Part shown: positions 24,672 to 34,033 of the stretch, piece after piece
How the letters are laid out: each line of letters opens with the position of its first letter
Numbering within the stretch: position 1 is the stretch's first letter
Origin: Ruegeria arenilitoris
GTDB taxonomy: Bacteria; Pseudomonadota; Alphaproteobacteria; Rhodobacterales; Rhodobacteraceae
NCBI RefSeq assembly: GCF_013030265.1
Contig: NZ_WPZQ01000001.1
Span: forward strand, 434,001 to 498,000
Direction of reading: 5' to 3'
DNA: 64,000 nucleotides
Program-made: the position numbers and the translations under genes
The notes under the pieces: generated by a model
Told to the model about the DNA's origin: nothing
Database searches by the model: none
Seen by the model: the letters and a program-made list of their open reading frames with translations, nothing else

Positions 24672-25937
24672 TTGTTCGACTTCGACATGCTTGGCCTTGC
24701 GCCAGCGCTTAACGATGCGCTCAAAAGCGCCAATTTCACTCAACCCACTCCAATTCAGAACCAGGCAATCCCGCTGGCGCTGAACGGGCATGATATTCTT
24801 GGGCTGGCGCAGACCGGTACCGGCAAAACGTTGGCCTTTGGCTTGCCACTGATCGACCATCTGCTTGCCCAGCCCGGAAAGCCGGACCCCAAAACTGCCA
24901 AGGCGTTGATCCTTGCCCCCACCCGCGAGCTGGTGAACCAGATCGCTGACAGCCTGCGCAACCTCACAAAGAAAACCAAACTGCGTGTGGCGACAGTAGT
25001 TGGCGGCCAGTCGATCAATAAACAGATCATGTTCCTGGCACGAGGCACGGATATTCTCGTCGCGACCCCCGGGCGCTTGATCGATCTAATGGAGCGTCGT
25101 GCCGTTGACCTCAGCTCGGTACGGCACCTTGTTCTCGATGAAGCTGATCAGATGCTGGATCTCGGCTTTATCCACGCGCTCCGCAAGATTGCTCCACAGC
25201 TGGGCACACCGCGCCAGACAATGTTGTTCTCGGCCACCATGCCCAAGCAGATGGAAGAACTCAGCCGCGCTTACCTGACCAACCCACAAAGGGTTCAGGT
25301 CTCGCCTCCGGGCAAGGCAGCAGACAAGATCACCCAATCTATCCACTTCGTAAGCAAACCCGAAAAACCATCAAAGCTGCGCGAAATCCTCTCCCAGGAT
25401 ACCGACGCTCTCACGCTGGTCTTTTCCCGTACAAAACACGGTGCAGAGAAATTGATGAAGGGCTTGGTGGCGGATGGTTACAACGCTGCGTCGATCCACG
25501 GCAACAAAAGCCAAGGGCAGCGCGACCGGGCCATCAAGGCGTTCCGTGCGGGCGAGATTAACGTGCTTGTAGCAACCGATGTTGCAGCGCGAGGAATCGA
25601 CATTCCAGGCGTTGCTTATGTGATCAACTACGACCTGCCCGAGGTTCCCGACAACTATGTCCACCGCATCGGTCGCACAGCCCGCGCAGGTCGCGAAGGC
25701 GAAGCAATTGCGTTCTGTTCGGCGGAGGAAGTCGATCTGCTGCGTCAGATCCAGAAACTGATGAAGATCGAAATCCCGGTGGCCAGTGGCACCATGCCCG
25801 AAGCTGTGGAGCCCAAGAAACCAGCAGGACGCCGCGGCAATGGCCCCCGCCGAGGACGAGGACCTCAGTTCAAGCCTGAAGGTGCATCAAAGCCCGCCAA
25901 CAAAAAACGGCGTCCGCGTCGCCGTCCGGCTGCATAA
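24672..25937 (+). CDS. DEAD-box RNA helicase (RhlE type)
   Basis: ATP-dependent RNA helicase, 421 residues. Motifs in order: Q motif FTQPTPIQNQAIP, I AQTGTGKT, Ia PTREL, Ib TPGRL, II DEAD, III SAT, V VLVATDVAARGID, VI HRIGRTARAGR. The C-terminal ~40 residues are basic and Gly/Arg/Lys-rich (GRRGNGPRRGRGPQF), usual for RNA-binding tails of RhlE-like proteins. It starts at a TTG with AAAAGGA seven bases upstream; the next ATG is five codons in. Such helicases aid rRNA maturation or mRNA decay, often in the cold. Confidence 0.95.
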   Translation: MFDFDMLGLAPALNDALKSANFTQPTPIQNQAIPLALNGHDILGLAQTGTGKTLAFGLPLIDHLLAQPGKPDPKTAKALILAPTRELVNQIADSLRNLTKKTKLRVATVVGGQSINKQIMFLARGTDILVATPGRLIDLMERRAVDLSSVRHLVLDEADQMLDLGFIHALRKIAPQLGTPRQTMLFSATMPKQMEELSRAYLTNPQRVQVSPPGKAADKITQSIHFVSKPEKPSKLREILSQDTDALTLVFSRTKHGAEKLMKGLVADGYNAASIHGNKSQGQRDRAIKAFRAGEINVLVATDVAARGIDIPGVAYVINYDLPEVPDNYVHRIGRTARAGREGEAIAFCSAEEVDLLRQIQKLMKIEIPVASGTMPEAVEPKKPAGRRGNGPRRGRGPQFKPEGASKPANKKRRPRRRPAA

Positions 25938-26241
25938 CCAAAACTCTAGGATCAGTGTGGCTTGTGCCCTTTGATCCTCGTGACTGCCAGTCGCATATAG
26001 CAGAAAACTTCGGTTGGTCTGCGCCCCAGTTGTGCTGTCCAGCGAATTCCATTGATATGGGCCAAGATCTCTCGAAGCTCGGCATTTGGAAGCGAAACTT
26101 CAAAAGTCCGCATTCTCGATTAAGGCCTTTGAAATTCAGGGTTCGTCGCGAACCACGAATTATCCAAGAACACCTTCTTTCATCGAACAAGAAAGCCATC
26201 CGCGCCAAGACGCAGATGGCTTCGAACTTTTGTTAACAGGG
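25938..26241. other. Intergenic region after the helicase
   Basis: Separates the convergent helicase and mltG. Short open frames on both strands have no ribosome site or recognisable protein. No clear terminator hairpin with a T-run was found. Confidence 0.4.
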
Positions 26242-27399
26242 TCAGTTACCCGAATTCCGCTCGGCTTCGATTTCGCGCCATTTGGCAACGTTCCGATTGT
26301 GCTCCTGCAGTGTCTCGGCAAAGGCATGCCCGCCCGTACCATCAGCCACGAAGAACACGTAGTTCGTTTGATCAGGCGATACCGCTGCCTCAAGGCTTGC
26401 GAGACCCGGGTTTGCAATCGGTGTCGGCGGCAAACCATCAATCTGATAGGTATTCCAAGGGGTTGGCCTATTCAGCTCACTACGCCGCAAACCGCGACCC
26501 AGAGTACCCTGTCCCTTTGTAACACCGTAGATCACCGTGGGGTCCGTCTGCAGCTTCATGCCTTGGTTCAGTCGGTTTACAAAGACGCTGGCCACCTGTC
26601 CGCGCTCTTCCGGAACGCCGGTTTCCTTTTCGATGATCGAGGCAAGGATCAGCATCTCTTCGGGGCTTTCCAGCGGAAGACCCTCCTGACGCGCTTCCCA
26701 AGCGTCGTTAATTCTTAGCTGCTGTTTGTCCTGCATTTCCTGCAGAACTGCATTCCGATCTTCGCCCGGCGTTACTTCATAACTATCCGGTGCCAACATG
26801 CCCTCGGCAGGTATCTCTGCCACTTCTCCCGTCAGCATGTCGACCGATTTCAGAGCTTCTACAATCTGCCAGCTTGTCACCCCTTCAGCCAGTGAGATGC
26901 GATAGCGCGTATCCGCCTCATTCCGCTTCTCACCATACACTGCAGGAACTTCATCCTCGCCGACTTCGAACGAAGCGATTTCGACAAAATTCAGTGTCGC
27001 CGGATCCAGTTCGCGCACGCGCGTCTGGGTGCGGGTCACGCCGATACGGTATTCAATCTCGGTTCCGCAGGTGCTGGCGCCACTACGCGTGATCTCATCG
27101 ACGATCTCTTCCATCGATGCGCCTTCACGCACCAGAAAGCTGCCTGCCTTCAACTGCTGAGATTTGTCAGCGTAGTCGGCTGCCATCCGGAATATCGTGG
27201 CGCTGCTGATCGCTCCCTGATCCTCAAGCTCGCGGCTGACTCTGGTCATGTTCGACCCGGGCTTCACCTGCAGGCACATGGCGGTTTCAAGCGGGCCCTC
27301 GGCCTTGTATTGCGACTGCCCCCACAGGATCAGACCACCCATCAGAAACAGGCCGACCACCAGGATGGTCAGCATGTTCGACGCCAGAGCCCGCCACAT
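26242..27399 (-). CDS. mltG: Endolytic murein transglycosylase
   Basis: MltG/YceG family, 385 residues: cleaves nascent glycan strands in the periplasm to end their growth. One N-terminal membrane anchor (MLTILVVGLFLMGGLILWG, residues 8-26). The YceG domain follows, with the catalytic Glu in LASIIEKETGVPEERGQVASVFVNRL and the conserved LQTDPTVIYG and NTYQIDGLPPTPIANPG. The ATG directly abuts the fabF stop, so the two are co-translated; this fabF-mltG order is common in alphaproteobacteria. Confidence 0.95.
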   Translation of the reverse strand: MWRALASNMLTILVVGLFLMGGLILWGQSQYKAEGPLETAMCLQVKPGSNMTRVSRELEDQGAISSATIFRMAADYADKSQQLKAGSFLVREGASMEEIVDEITRSGASTCGTEIEYRIGVTRTQTRVRELDPATLNFVEIASFEVGEDEVPAVYGEKRNEADTRYRISLAEGVTSWQIVEALKSVDMLTGEVAEIPAEGMLAPDSYEVTPGEDRNAVLQEMQDKQQLRINDAWEARQEGLPLESPEEMLILASIIEKETGVPEERGQVASVFVNRLNQGMKLQTDPTVIYGVTKGQGTLGRGLRRSELNRPTPWNTYQIDGLPPTPIANPGLASLEAAVSPDQTNYVFFVADGTGGHAFAETLQEHNRNVAKWREIEAERNSGN

Positions 27400-28665
27400 T
27401 TAACTGACCTTTCCGAAGATCACGCTGGCGTTGGTGCCGCCAAATCCAAACGAGTTCGACAGTGCAACGTTGATTTCCCGCTCGCGCTTGGCGTTAGGAG
27501 CCAGATCAATCGGAGTTTCAACAGCCGGATTGTCCAGGTTAATCGTCGGCGGCGCGACCTGATCGCGAATAGCAAGGATTGAGAAAATCGCCTCGATTGC
27601 ACCCGCTGCTCCCAACAGGTGACCTGTAGCCGATTTCGTTGAAGTCATGGTCGCCTTACTCGCGTGCTCGCCCAACAGACGCTCAACTGCACCCAGTTCA
27701 ATGGTGTCGGCCATGGTCGAAGTACCATGCGCGTTGATGTAGTCCAGATCATTCGGCTCAAGTCCGGCGCTGCGGAGCGCGGCTTTCATCGAACGTTCCG
27801 CGCCATCACCATCCTCAGACGGTGCAGTAATGTGATAAGCGTCGCCCGACATGCCATAACCCAGCACTTCGGCGTAAATCTTGGCACCGCGCGCTTTGGC
27901 GTGTTCATAGTCTTCGAGAACCACAATACCGGCACCTTCGCCCATTACGAACCCATCGCGGTCAATATCGTATGGGCGGCTGGCTTTCTTCGGATCGTCA
28001 GCATACTTGGTGGACAGCGCTTTGCACGCATTGAAACCGGCAATACCGATTTCGCAGATACAACCTTCGCCACCACCAGCGACCATAACATCCGCATCGC
28101 CCGCGCGGATGATCCGGCTTGCGTCGCCAATAGCATGAGCACCTGTTGAACAGGCCGTTACGACCGAGTGGTTAGGCCCTTTGAACCCGTGGCGGATCGA
28201 CACCTGACCAGAGGCAAGGTTGATCAACGCACCCGGAATAAAGAACGGGGAAACCCGACGCGGGCCCTTGTCTCGGATCAGGTTTGCAGTATCGGCAATT
28301 GAACCGAGACCGCCAATGCCGGAACCGATCAGCACACCTGTGCGCAGGCGCGATTCTTCGTCCTCGGGCAACCAGTCAGCATCTTTGCAGGCCATTTCGG
28401 CAGCTGCGATCGAATAGAGGATAAAGTCCTCGATCTTGCGCTGTTCTTTCGGCGGCATCCAGTCGTCAGGATTGAATGTGCCGTCTGTCCCGTCGCCGCG
28501 CGGAACCTCGCAGGCATAGGTGGTGGTTACACCACTTGCTTCAGCATCGAACTGAGTGATTGGGCCTGCGCCCGACTCTCCGTCCAGCAACCGTGACCAC
28601 GTTTCCTCGACCCCGCTGGCCAAAGGAGTGACCAATCCCAGACCGGTTACAACGACTCTGCGCAT
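27400..28665 (-). CDS. fabF: 3-oxoacyl-ACP synthase II
   Basis: KASII condensing enzyme of type II fatty acid synthesis: adds malonyl-ACP to the growing acyl-ACP. 421 residues. The active-site Cys is in VVTACSTGAHAIGDA, the first His in NAHGTSTMADTIELGA, the second in SATGHLLGAAGAIEA, and the end NSFGFGGTNASVIF is the glycine-rich loop. It is split from fabD-fabG-acpP by a HisA-like gene and an acetyltransferase, both on the same strand. Confidence 0.97.
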   Translation of the reverse strand: MRRVVVTGLGLVTPLASGVEETWSRLLDGESGAGPITQFDAEASGVTTTYACEVPRGDGTDGTFNPDDWMPPKEQRKIEDFILYSIAAAEMACKDADWLPEDEESRLRTGVLIGSGIGGLGSIADTANLIRDKGPRRVSPFFIPGALINLASGQVSIRHGFKGPNHSVVTACSTGAHAIGDASRIIRAGDADVMVAGGGEGCICEIGIAGFNACKALSTKYADDPKKASRPYDIDRDGFVMGEGAGIVVLEDYEHAKARGAKIYAEVLGYGMSGDAYHITAPSEDGDGAERSMKAALRSAGLEPNDLDYINAHGTSTMADTIELGAVERLLGEHASKATMTSTKSATGHLLGAAGAIEAIFSILAIRDQVAPPTINLDNPAVETPIDLAPNAKREREINVALSNSFGFGGTNASVIFGKVS

Positions 28666-28872
28666 GAAATGCCTCTTGCCTGCTTCCTGTTTGAGAACCG
28701 CTCATACCCCGGCCCGGGGTCCGGGGGCAAGAGCAACAGCATATTCCCTACCGGCATCATACCGCCAAAACGGGTAAGAACTGGCTTCTGAACCGAAGAT
28801 TTCGAATTGAAATAACGAAATCCGCCCCTTTCAGAAATCAGAAGAAGCGGATCATCGTTTAATTCGGCAGCT

Positions 28873-29616
28873 TTATTGGAACTGTGCCACCGGTTCGTGA
28901 GCAGCTTTGGCAACGTCCAAAGCCTCGGTCAGATCCAGCGACTTGCGGAAAAGCGCCCGACCGACCAGCGCGCCGGAAATGTTGTGAATGTAAGCCAGTC
29001 GCGAAATGTCATCAGCCGTGCGGACAACACCGCTTGCGATCACTGGCGTACGAGAATGCGCTGCCAACCCCGAGATCAAGCCGAGCTGCGCTTCTACATC
29101 TTCCATGTCGCTGTCGATATCGGTGACAAGGATCGCAGCGAAGGGCGTACCCTCGAACGCATCAATAAACGCTTCGGGCGTGAATGCACTTTGGCTACGC
29201 CAACCCTCGGTCATGACATATCCCTGCCAGACGTCTACCGCGAGAACGATCTGGTCCGGGTAGAATTTGGCAAGTTCCTTGACCAGATGCGGATCGCGCG
29301 CTGCCAGAGTGCCGATGACGATGCGACCGGCCCCCTTGTCGATCCAATGTTCGACCTGTTCACGGCTGCGCATACCACCCGCCAGTTGTACCGGCATTTC
29401 TGCTGTACGAATAATCTCCTCTACCAACTCAGCATTGGTATCACTGCCTTCGATCGCATCGAAGTCGGTCAGATGCATCCATTCTGCTCCGGCCGTAGAC
29501 CATCCGCGCGCAGTTTCGGCGGGGTCGACATGCCAGATCATCGCTTCGTCCAGACGGCCTTTGTCCAATGTGACACAACGGCCATTCTGCAATTCCATGG
29601 TGGGGTAAATCATCAT
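28873..29616 (-). CDS. HisA-like TIM-barrel paralog
   Basis: 247 residues of the HisA/HisF family; start ATG 29616 behind AGGAG. HisA normally isomerises ProFAR in histidine synthesis. Phosphate-binding loops are recognisable (QLAGGMRS near 78-84; ASGVVRTADDISR), and the second catalytic Asp is kept at D128 (LAVDVW). The first catalytic Asp (in the normal PAIDL motif) is Glu here: YPTMEL, E8. It is far from any his operon and lies inside a fatty-acid cluster. Could be a reduced-rate HisA or a paralog with another substrate. Confidence 0.8.
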   Translation of the reverse strand: MMIYPTMELQNGRCVTLDKGRLDEAMIWHVDPAETARGWSTAGAEWMHLTDFDAIEGSDTNAELVEEIIRTAEMPVQLAGGMRSREQVEHWIDKGAGRIVIGTLAARDPHLVKELAKFYPDQIVLAVDVWQGYVMTEGWRSQSAFTPEAFIDAFEGTPFAAILVTDIDSDMEDVEAQLGLISGLAAHSRTPVIASGVVRTADDISRLAYIHNISGALVGRALFRKSLDLTEALDVAKAAHEPVAQFQ

Positions 29617-29732
29617 GAGCCCGCTCCTACGCTCTGGTAATCCAGAATAACATACAAGCGGCAATTGCGTGCACATTTTACAGTATCGGCAAACCGGGTT
29701 CTATTTGCGGCACTCATCCGGCCGGATATGTT

Positions 29733-30272
29733 TCAGATCCGTGCAGGCGGTCCGTCGCGGCGAAACAAATGAACCGGCGTATCATTGTATACAGACTCGC
29801 GCAGTTTCACATATCCCAGTTTCTCGGCAAGGCTCTGCGAAGCAGTATTGGTCGCATCCACCAACGCCACAAGCGGCCCGGGAATGACCCTGTCGAACCA
29901 GTCATGTGCAGCCTGCGCGGCCTCGTAACCAAACCCCTGCCCCTGCGCCTCAGGAGCAAGCACCCAACCTGCTTCGGGGAAAGTATCAAAATCCTCACCC
30001 AGGCATCGATTACCGTAGAAGAATCCCGCTTGCCCAATGAGTACGCGATTCGACTGCATGACCACGCCCCATTGGCCAAATCCGGCCATCTGCCAGTGGC
30101 CTGCGTTTCGCAGAAAGGAATCCCAGGCTTCTCCTCGGCTGCGTGGTTTGCCGCCGATATGTCGCACAACACAGGGATTACGCCAGATTTCGGCGAACCG
30201 ATTGAAATCCTCTGGCCGCATCGCGCACAGCGTCAGACGCGCAGTATTTATCATCGGGGTGGATCTTATCAT
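29733..30272 (-). CDS. RimJ/RimL-type GNAT acetyltransferase
   Basis: 179 residues of the GNAT superfamily, closest in layout to ribosomal-protein or amino-acid acetyltransferases: TARLTLCAMRPEDFNRFAEIW at the N-terminus, acetyl-CoA loop in AGWVLAPEAQGQGFGYEAAQAAHDWF, and NTASQSLAEKLGYVKL near the end. Substrate unknown. The start is uncertain: an in-frame ATG six codons later (MINTARLTL) is equally possible. Downstream of acpP on the same strand, after a terminator. Confidence 0.83.
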   Translation of the reverse strand: MIRSTPMINTARLTLCAMRPEDFNRFAEIWRNPCVVRHIGGKPRSRGEAWDSFLRNAGHWQMAGFGQWGVVMQSNRVLIGQAGFFYGNRCLGEDFDTFPEAGWVLAPEAQGQGFGYEAAQAAHDWFDRVIPGPLVALVDATNTASQSLAEKLGYVKLRESVYNDTPVHLFRRDGPPARI

Positions 30273-30353
30273 GCCCTTGCCCGCTCAAGTTTTGCCTCTG
30301 GTTCACAGTGCAAACCCGAGATTCACCACGCAAGCTCGAATTTCTTGCAGGCA

Positions 30354-30394
30354 TAAAAAACGGCGCTTCCGTTGCCCGGAAGCGCCGCTTTTGA
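30354..30394 (-). terminator. Rho-independent terminator after acpP
   Basis: Stem CGGCGCTTCC / GGAAGCGCCG with a six-base loop. On the minus strand it is followed by a run of six T. It lies 16 bases past the acpP stop. Confidence 0.92.
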
Positions 30395-30409
30395 TCAATT
30401 TCGAAACTC

Positions 30410-30643
30410 TTAGGAAGCTTCGCTGATGAATTTGACGGCGTCGCCAAAGGTCTGAATGGTCTCGGCTGCGTCATCAGGGATCTCGATGCCGAACTCTTCT
30501 TCGAAGGCCATAACCAGCTCAACGGTGTCCAGGCTGTCCGCGCCCAGATCGTCGATGAAGGAAGCGTTTTCGGTCACTTTGTCTTCTTCAACACCCAGGT
30601 GCTCAACAACGATCTTTTTAACGCGATCTGCGACGTCGCTCAT
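30410..30643 (-). CDS. acpP: Acyl carrier protein
   Basis: 77-residue acidic carrier protein for fatty acid synthesis. The phosphopantetheine attachment serine is in [19 protein letters not shown]. Third gene in fabD-fabG-acpP order, with 210 bases between fabG and acpP that may hold its own promoter, fitting its high expression. Ends in a strong terminator. Confidence 0.98.
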   Translation of the reverse strand: MSDVADRVKKIVVEHLGVEEDKVTENASFIDDLGADSLDTVELVMAFEEEFGIEIPDDAAETIQTFGDAVKFISEAS

Positions 30644-30853
30644 GTCTATTCCTCATTCCATTTCAGGGCGCTTTGCCCGGTTCTGCCCTTGCCCGCTCGG
30701 GGTGGCTTTGTTTGCCCTTACCGGGCGGTTTGCGTCCCGGGTCACCGGGAAAGTTGAAGGCCGACCAAAATGACCGGCCTCTGCATTTATGCGCCGCCTA
30801 ATAACACAGACTACGCAAGAGGCAAACGCTTTCGCACCTGCCTCCGACAGCGC

Positions 30854-31591
30854 CTACAACATGGCCATACCGCCATTCACATGCAAGGTGGTTCCGGTAA
30901 CATATCCTGCTTCGGGGCTTGCAAGGTACAAAACTGCCGCAGCAATTTCAGACGGTTCGCCCATCCGACCTGCTGGCACCTGTCCCAGAATGCCCTCTTT
31001 CTGGTCATCTGTCAGTTTTGCAGTCATTGCAGTCGTAATGAAGCCAGGCGCCACTGCGTTGGCTGTGATTCCACGACTTGCGACCTCATAGGCCAGTGAT
31101 TTGGTCATACCAACCATGCCGGCTTTGGATGCTGCATAGTTTACCTGACCCGGATTACCGGTCGCACCGACGACGGATGAGATGTTTATGATCCGGCCCC
31201 AGCGCGCCTTCATCATGCCGCGCAGCACGCCCTTACACAGCTTTGCCGTTGCGGTCAGGTTCACGTCAATCACGCTCTGCCATTCGTCATCAGACATCCG
31301 CATGAAGATATTGTCGCGTGTAATACCGGCGTTGTTCACCAGAATATCTACCGAACCCATTGCATCGGCCGCTTGCTTCGGCAGCGCGGCCACAGCCTCC
31401 AGATCGCTCAGGTTGCACGGCAACACATGCGCGCGCTCACCCAGTTCATCGGCAAGTGCCTGCAAAGGTTCAACCCGGGTTCCAGAAAGCGCAACGGTCG
31501 CGCCCGCCGCATGCAGTGAGCGTGCAATGTCACCGCCAATCCCGCCCGAAGCTCCGGTGATCAGAGCATTCTTACCAGTCAAATCAAACAT
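30854..31591 (-). CDS. fabG: 3-oxoacyl-ACP reductase
   Basis: NADPH-dependent short-chain reductase of fatty acid elongation, 245 residues from ATG 31591 (GAGGG eight bases before). Seen: nucleotide-binding TGASGGIG, NNAG in VDILVNNAGITRDN, catalytic Ser in NISSVVGATGNPGQ, and YAASKAG with the catalytic Tyr and Lys. Ends in GTTLHVNGGMAML, typical of FabG. Between fabD and acpP. Confidence 0.97.
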   Translation of the reverse strand: MFDLTGKNALITGASGGIGGDIARSLHAAGATVALSGTRVEPLQALADELGERAHVLPCNLSDLEAVAALPKQAADAMGSVDILVNNAGITRDNIFMRMSDDEWQSVIDVNLTATAKLCKGVLRGMMKARWGRIINISSVVGATGNPGQVNYAASKAGMVGMTKSLAYEVASRGITANAVAPGFITTAMTAKLTDDQKEGILGQVPAGRMGEPSEIAAAVLYLASPEAGYVTGTTLHVNGGMAML

Positions 31592-31634
31592 TCGGTTTCC
31601 CTCTTGGTTCGTCGAAAGTGACGAGAAATTATGA

Positions 31635-32573
31635 TCAGGCGTCTGCCTGAATGGCTTTTTGAACATCTTCAGGCGTACCAACTGCCTGACATGCAATGGA
31701 CCGCTCGATCTTGCGGATCATACCGGACAGCGCTTTGCCAGCGCCAATTTCCCACGCACAGGTCACACCCTGTGCAGCCATATACTGAACACTCTCGCGC
31801 CAGCGAACCGAACCTGTGACCTGCTCGACCAGCAGCTGGCGGATCAGATCCGGGTCAGTGACCGCTTCGGCACACACATTAGCAACCAACGGCACTGCAG
31901 GTGCCTTGATCTCAACCTTTGCCAGCGCATCGGCCATAACATCCGCTGCAGGCTGCATCAATGCGCAGTGGAAAGGGGCACTGACCGGCAGCATAATCGC
32001 ACGCTTTGCGCCTTTTTCCTTGGCAATCTCTGCAGCACGTTCAACGGCGGCCTTAGCCCCCGAGACCACGACCTGTGTCGGATCGTTGTCATTTGCAGCC
32101 TGGCAAACCTCTCCTTGAGCAGCCTCATCTGCGACTGCACGTACAGCATCCAGGTCCAAACCAAGAATTGCGGCCATCGCGCCCTCACCCACCGGCACGG
32201 CGCTCTGCATTGCTTGACCGCGCGTCCGCAGAAGACGAGCTGTATCGGCAACGGACAGCGCACCAGCAGCAGCCAACGCCGAGTATTCTCCCAGTGAATG
32301 ACCGGCTACGAAAGATGCCTTGCCGATCGAAATACCTTCAGCCTCAAGCGCACGCATCGCCGCCATCGACGTTGCCATCAATGCAGGCTGTGCGTTCTGT
32401 GTCAGAGTCAGCTCTTCGATGTTGCCTTCCCAGATCAGTGTGCTGAGCTTTTCACCCAGTGCCTCATCCACTTCATCAAACACGGCTTGCGCGGCTGGAT
32501 ATGCGTCAGCCAGCGCTTTGCCCATTCCGATGGTCTGGGCACCCTGCCCGGGGAAAACGAACGCGATTGTCAT
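31635..32573 (-). CDS. fabD: Malonyl-CoA:ACP transacylase
   Basis: 312 residues; loads malonyl groups onto ACP. The start ATG 32573 follows GAGGTCGCA; in-frame extension upstream is not needed. FPGQGAQTIGMG at the N-terminus, nucleophile Ser in GHSLGEYSALAAAGAL, and the catalytic His near SAPFHCALM. First gene of the fab block, 43 bases before fabG. Confidence 0.97.
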   Translation of the reverse strand: MTIAFVFPGQGAQTIGMGKALADAYPAAQAVFDEVDEALGEKLSTLIWEGNIEELTLTQNAQPALMATSMAAMRALEAEGISIGKASFVAGHSLGEYSALAAAGALSVADTARLLRTRGQAMQSAVPVGEGAMAAILGLDLDAVRAVADEAAQGEVCQAANDNDPTQVVVSGAKAAVERAAEIAKEKGAKRAIMLPVSAPFHCALMQPAADVMADALAKVEIKAPAVPLVANVCAEAVTDPDLIRQLLVEQVTGSVRWRESVQYMAAQGVTCAWEIGAGKALSGMIRKIERSIACQAVGTPEDVQKAIQADA

Positions 32574-32734
32574 TGCGACCTCTTGGATGACGTTAAGTTG
32601 CGGCGGGGTGTAAACCGAGTGACGCCGCCGCACAAGCTCTGCATTCTGACACTTATTCTGTGCGCACTACGCTATTGTGTGTTTGCACCAGCCAATTAGG
32701 GTGTCCGCAGCCAATCAATTGGAGCCTGCGACAG

Positions 32735-33961
32735 ATGCCCCTGACTAACACCATATCCAGCTATGGCGGAGTGACCAAAGCCTTCCACTGGCTAACCGCC
32801 CTGCTGATTTTGACGGCCCTGCCCCTCGGCTGGGTCGCTGAAAGTATGGCCCATGCAATCTACGACCCAAGTATTGCGTCAACCGAAGAAGATATCGCGC
32901 GCGCAGCCCGTCTTTTTTCGTTGCACAAAACGATTGGGATCACGGTGTTTTTCGTCGCGCTTGCGCGCATTCTGTGGGCCTTGACGCAAACAAAACCCGG
33001 TCTTTTGAACGCAGAAAACAAGCCCGAAGCCTTTGCCGCAGAAACCGTTCACTGGCTTCTATACGGATCGCTTGTTCTCGTCCCGCTCAGTGGCTGGGTT
33101 CACCACGCCGCTGCCGAAGGGTTTGCTCCGATCCTCTGGCCCTTTGGACAAAACCTGCCCTTGGTCCCCAAATCGGCGCATCTCGCCGAATTGACCGCAA
33201 ACCTTCACTGGCTGTTCATGTGGACTTTGGTCGGGGCACTGGCTCTTCATATTATGGGCGCTTTGAAACACCATATCGTGGACAAGGACAGCACTTTGCG
33301 CCGCATGCTGCCTGGACGCTCTGATGCCCCTCAACCTCCCGATCAGCATCATTCGATGGTTCCTGCTTTAGCTGCTGCTATTGTCTGGGTAGGCGTGTTG
33401 TCCGGTGGCTGGATGACCGGCACCTTCGATGATGACGCACACGGCGAAACTGACGCGACCGAACTGACCGAAGTGCAATCCGACTGGAAGGTGCAGGAAG
33501 GCAACTTATCCATCTCAATAACTCAGCTTGGCAGCCCGGTGACCGGAACATTTGCCGATTGGACTGCTGCAATCACCTTTGACGAGACCGATGATCCCGG
33601 GCTGGCCGGTTCAGTCGACGTCACGGTTGCAATTGGATCGCTCAGCCTTGGAACCGTCACCGATCAGGCGATGGGAGCTGACTTCTTCGACAATGCCCAG
33701 TTCCCGACGGCGCAGTTCTCGGCTGATCTTTACAAAACCGACGAGGGGTACGAGGCCCGAGGCCCCTTGACGATCAGAGATAAAACACTGGATGTCGTTC
33801 TACCCTTCACATTGGATATCGAAGACGACACCGCGAACATGGCAGGAGAATTGGAACTGAACCGTCTTGATTTCGATGTCGGAAAGTCCATGCCTGCTGA
33901 AGACTCGCTTGCTTTTGCCGTCACCGTTTCGGTTGAGCTTACCGCAACCGAGTCCGAGTAG
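32735..33961 (+). CDS. Cytochrome b561-YceI fusion protein
   Basis: 408 residues. The N-terminal ~180 residues form a cytochrome b561 domain: four hydrophobic segments with haem-ligand type histidines (KAFHWLTALLILTALPLGW, SLHKTIGITVFFVALARILW, TVHWLLYGSLVLVPLSGW, HWLFMWTLVGALALHIMGALKHH). A linker and a further membrane segment (ALAAAIVWVGVLSGGWM) follow, then a periplasmic YceI lipocalin-like domain from about 265 (SDWKVQEGNLSISITQLGSPVTGTF). YceI binds isoprenoid lipids; b561 passes electrons to or from quinone, so a quinone- or lipid-linked redox role is likely. The ATG at 32735 has GGAG 11 bases upstream. Adjacent, on the opposite strand, is a free YceI. Confidence 0.88.
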   Translation: MPLTNTISSYGGVTKAFHWLTALLILTALPLGWVAESMAHAIYDPSIASTEEDIARAARLFSLHKTIGITVFFVALARILWALTQTKPGLLNAENKPEAFAAETVHWLLYGSLVLVPLSGWVHHAAAEGFAPILWPFGQNLPLVPKSAHLAELTANLHWLFMWTLVGALALHIMGALKHHIVDKDSTLRRMLPGRSDAPQPPDQHHSMVPALAAAIVWVGVLSGGWMTGTFDDDAHGETDATELTEVQSDWKVQEGNLSISITQLGSPVTGTFADWTAAITFDETDDPGLAGSVDVTVAIGSLSLGTVTDQAMGADFFDNAQFPTAQFSADLYKTDEGYEARGPLTIRDKTLDVVLPFTLDIEDDTANMAGELELNRLDFDVGKSMPAEDSLAFAVTVSVELTATESE

Positions 33962-33976
33962 ATGTGAGCAAATTAA

Positions 33977-34016
33977 AAAAAACCGCCGGAGCGATAGCAA
34001 CCGGCGGTTTCTTTTT
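33977..34016. terminator. Bidirectional terminator between the b561-YceI fusion and yceI
   Basis: AACCGCCGG / CCGGCGGTT with an 11-base loop, an A-run to the left and a T-rich tract to the right, so it serves both convergent genes. Confidence 0.9.
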
Positions 34017-34033
34017 GTCTTATGACCGGATCT

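Noticed and set aside
25870-26241. Open frames of about 90-110 codons on both strands after the helicase
   Set aside because: No ribosome site, no family features, and they overlap each other; treated as intergenic.
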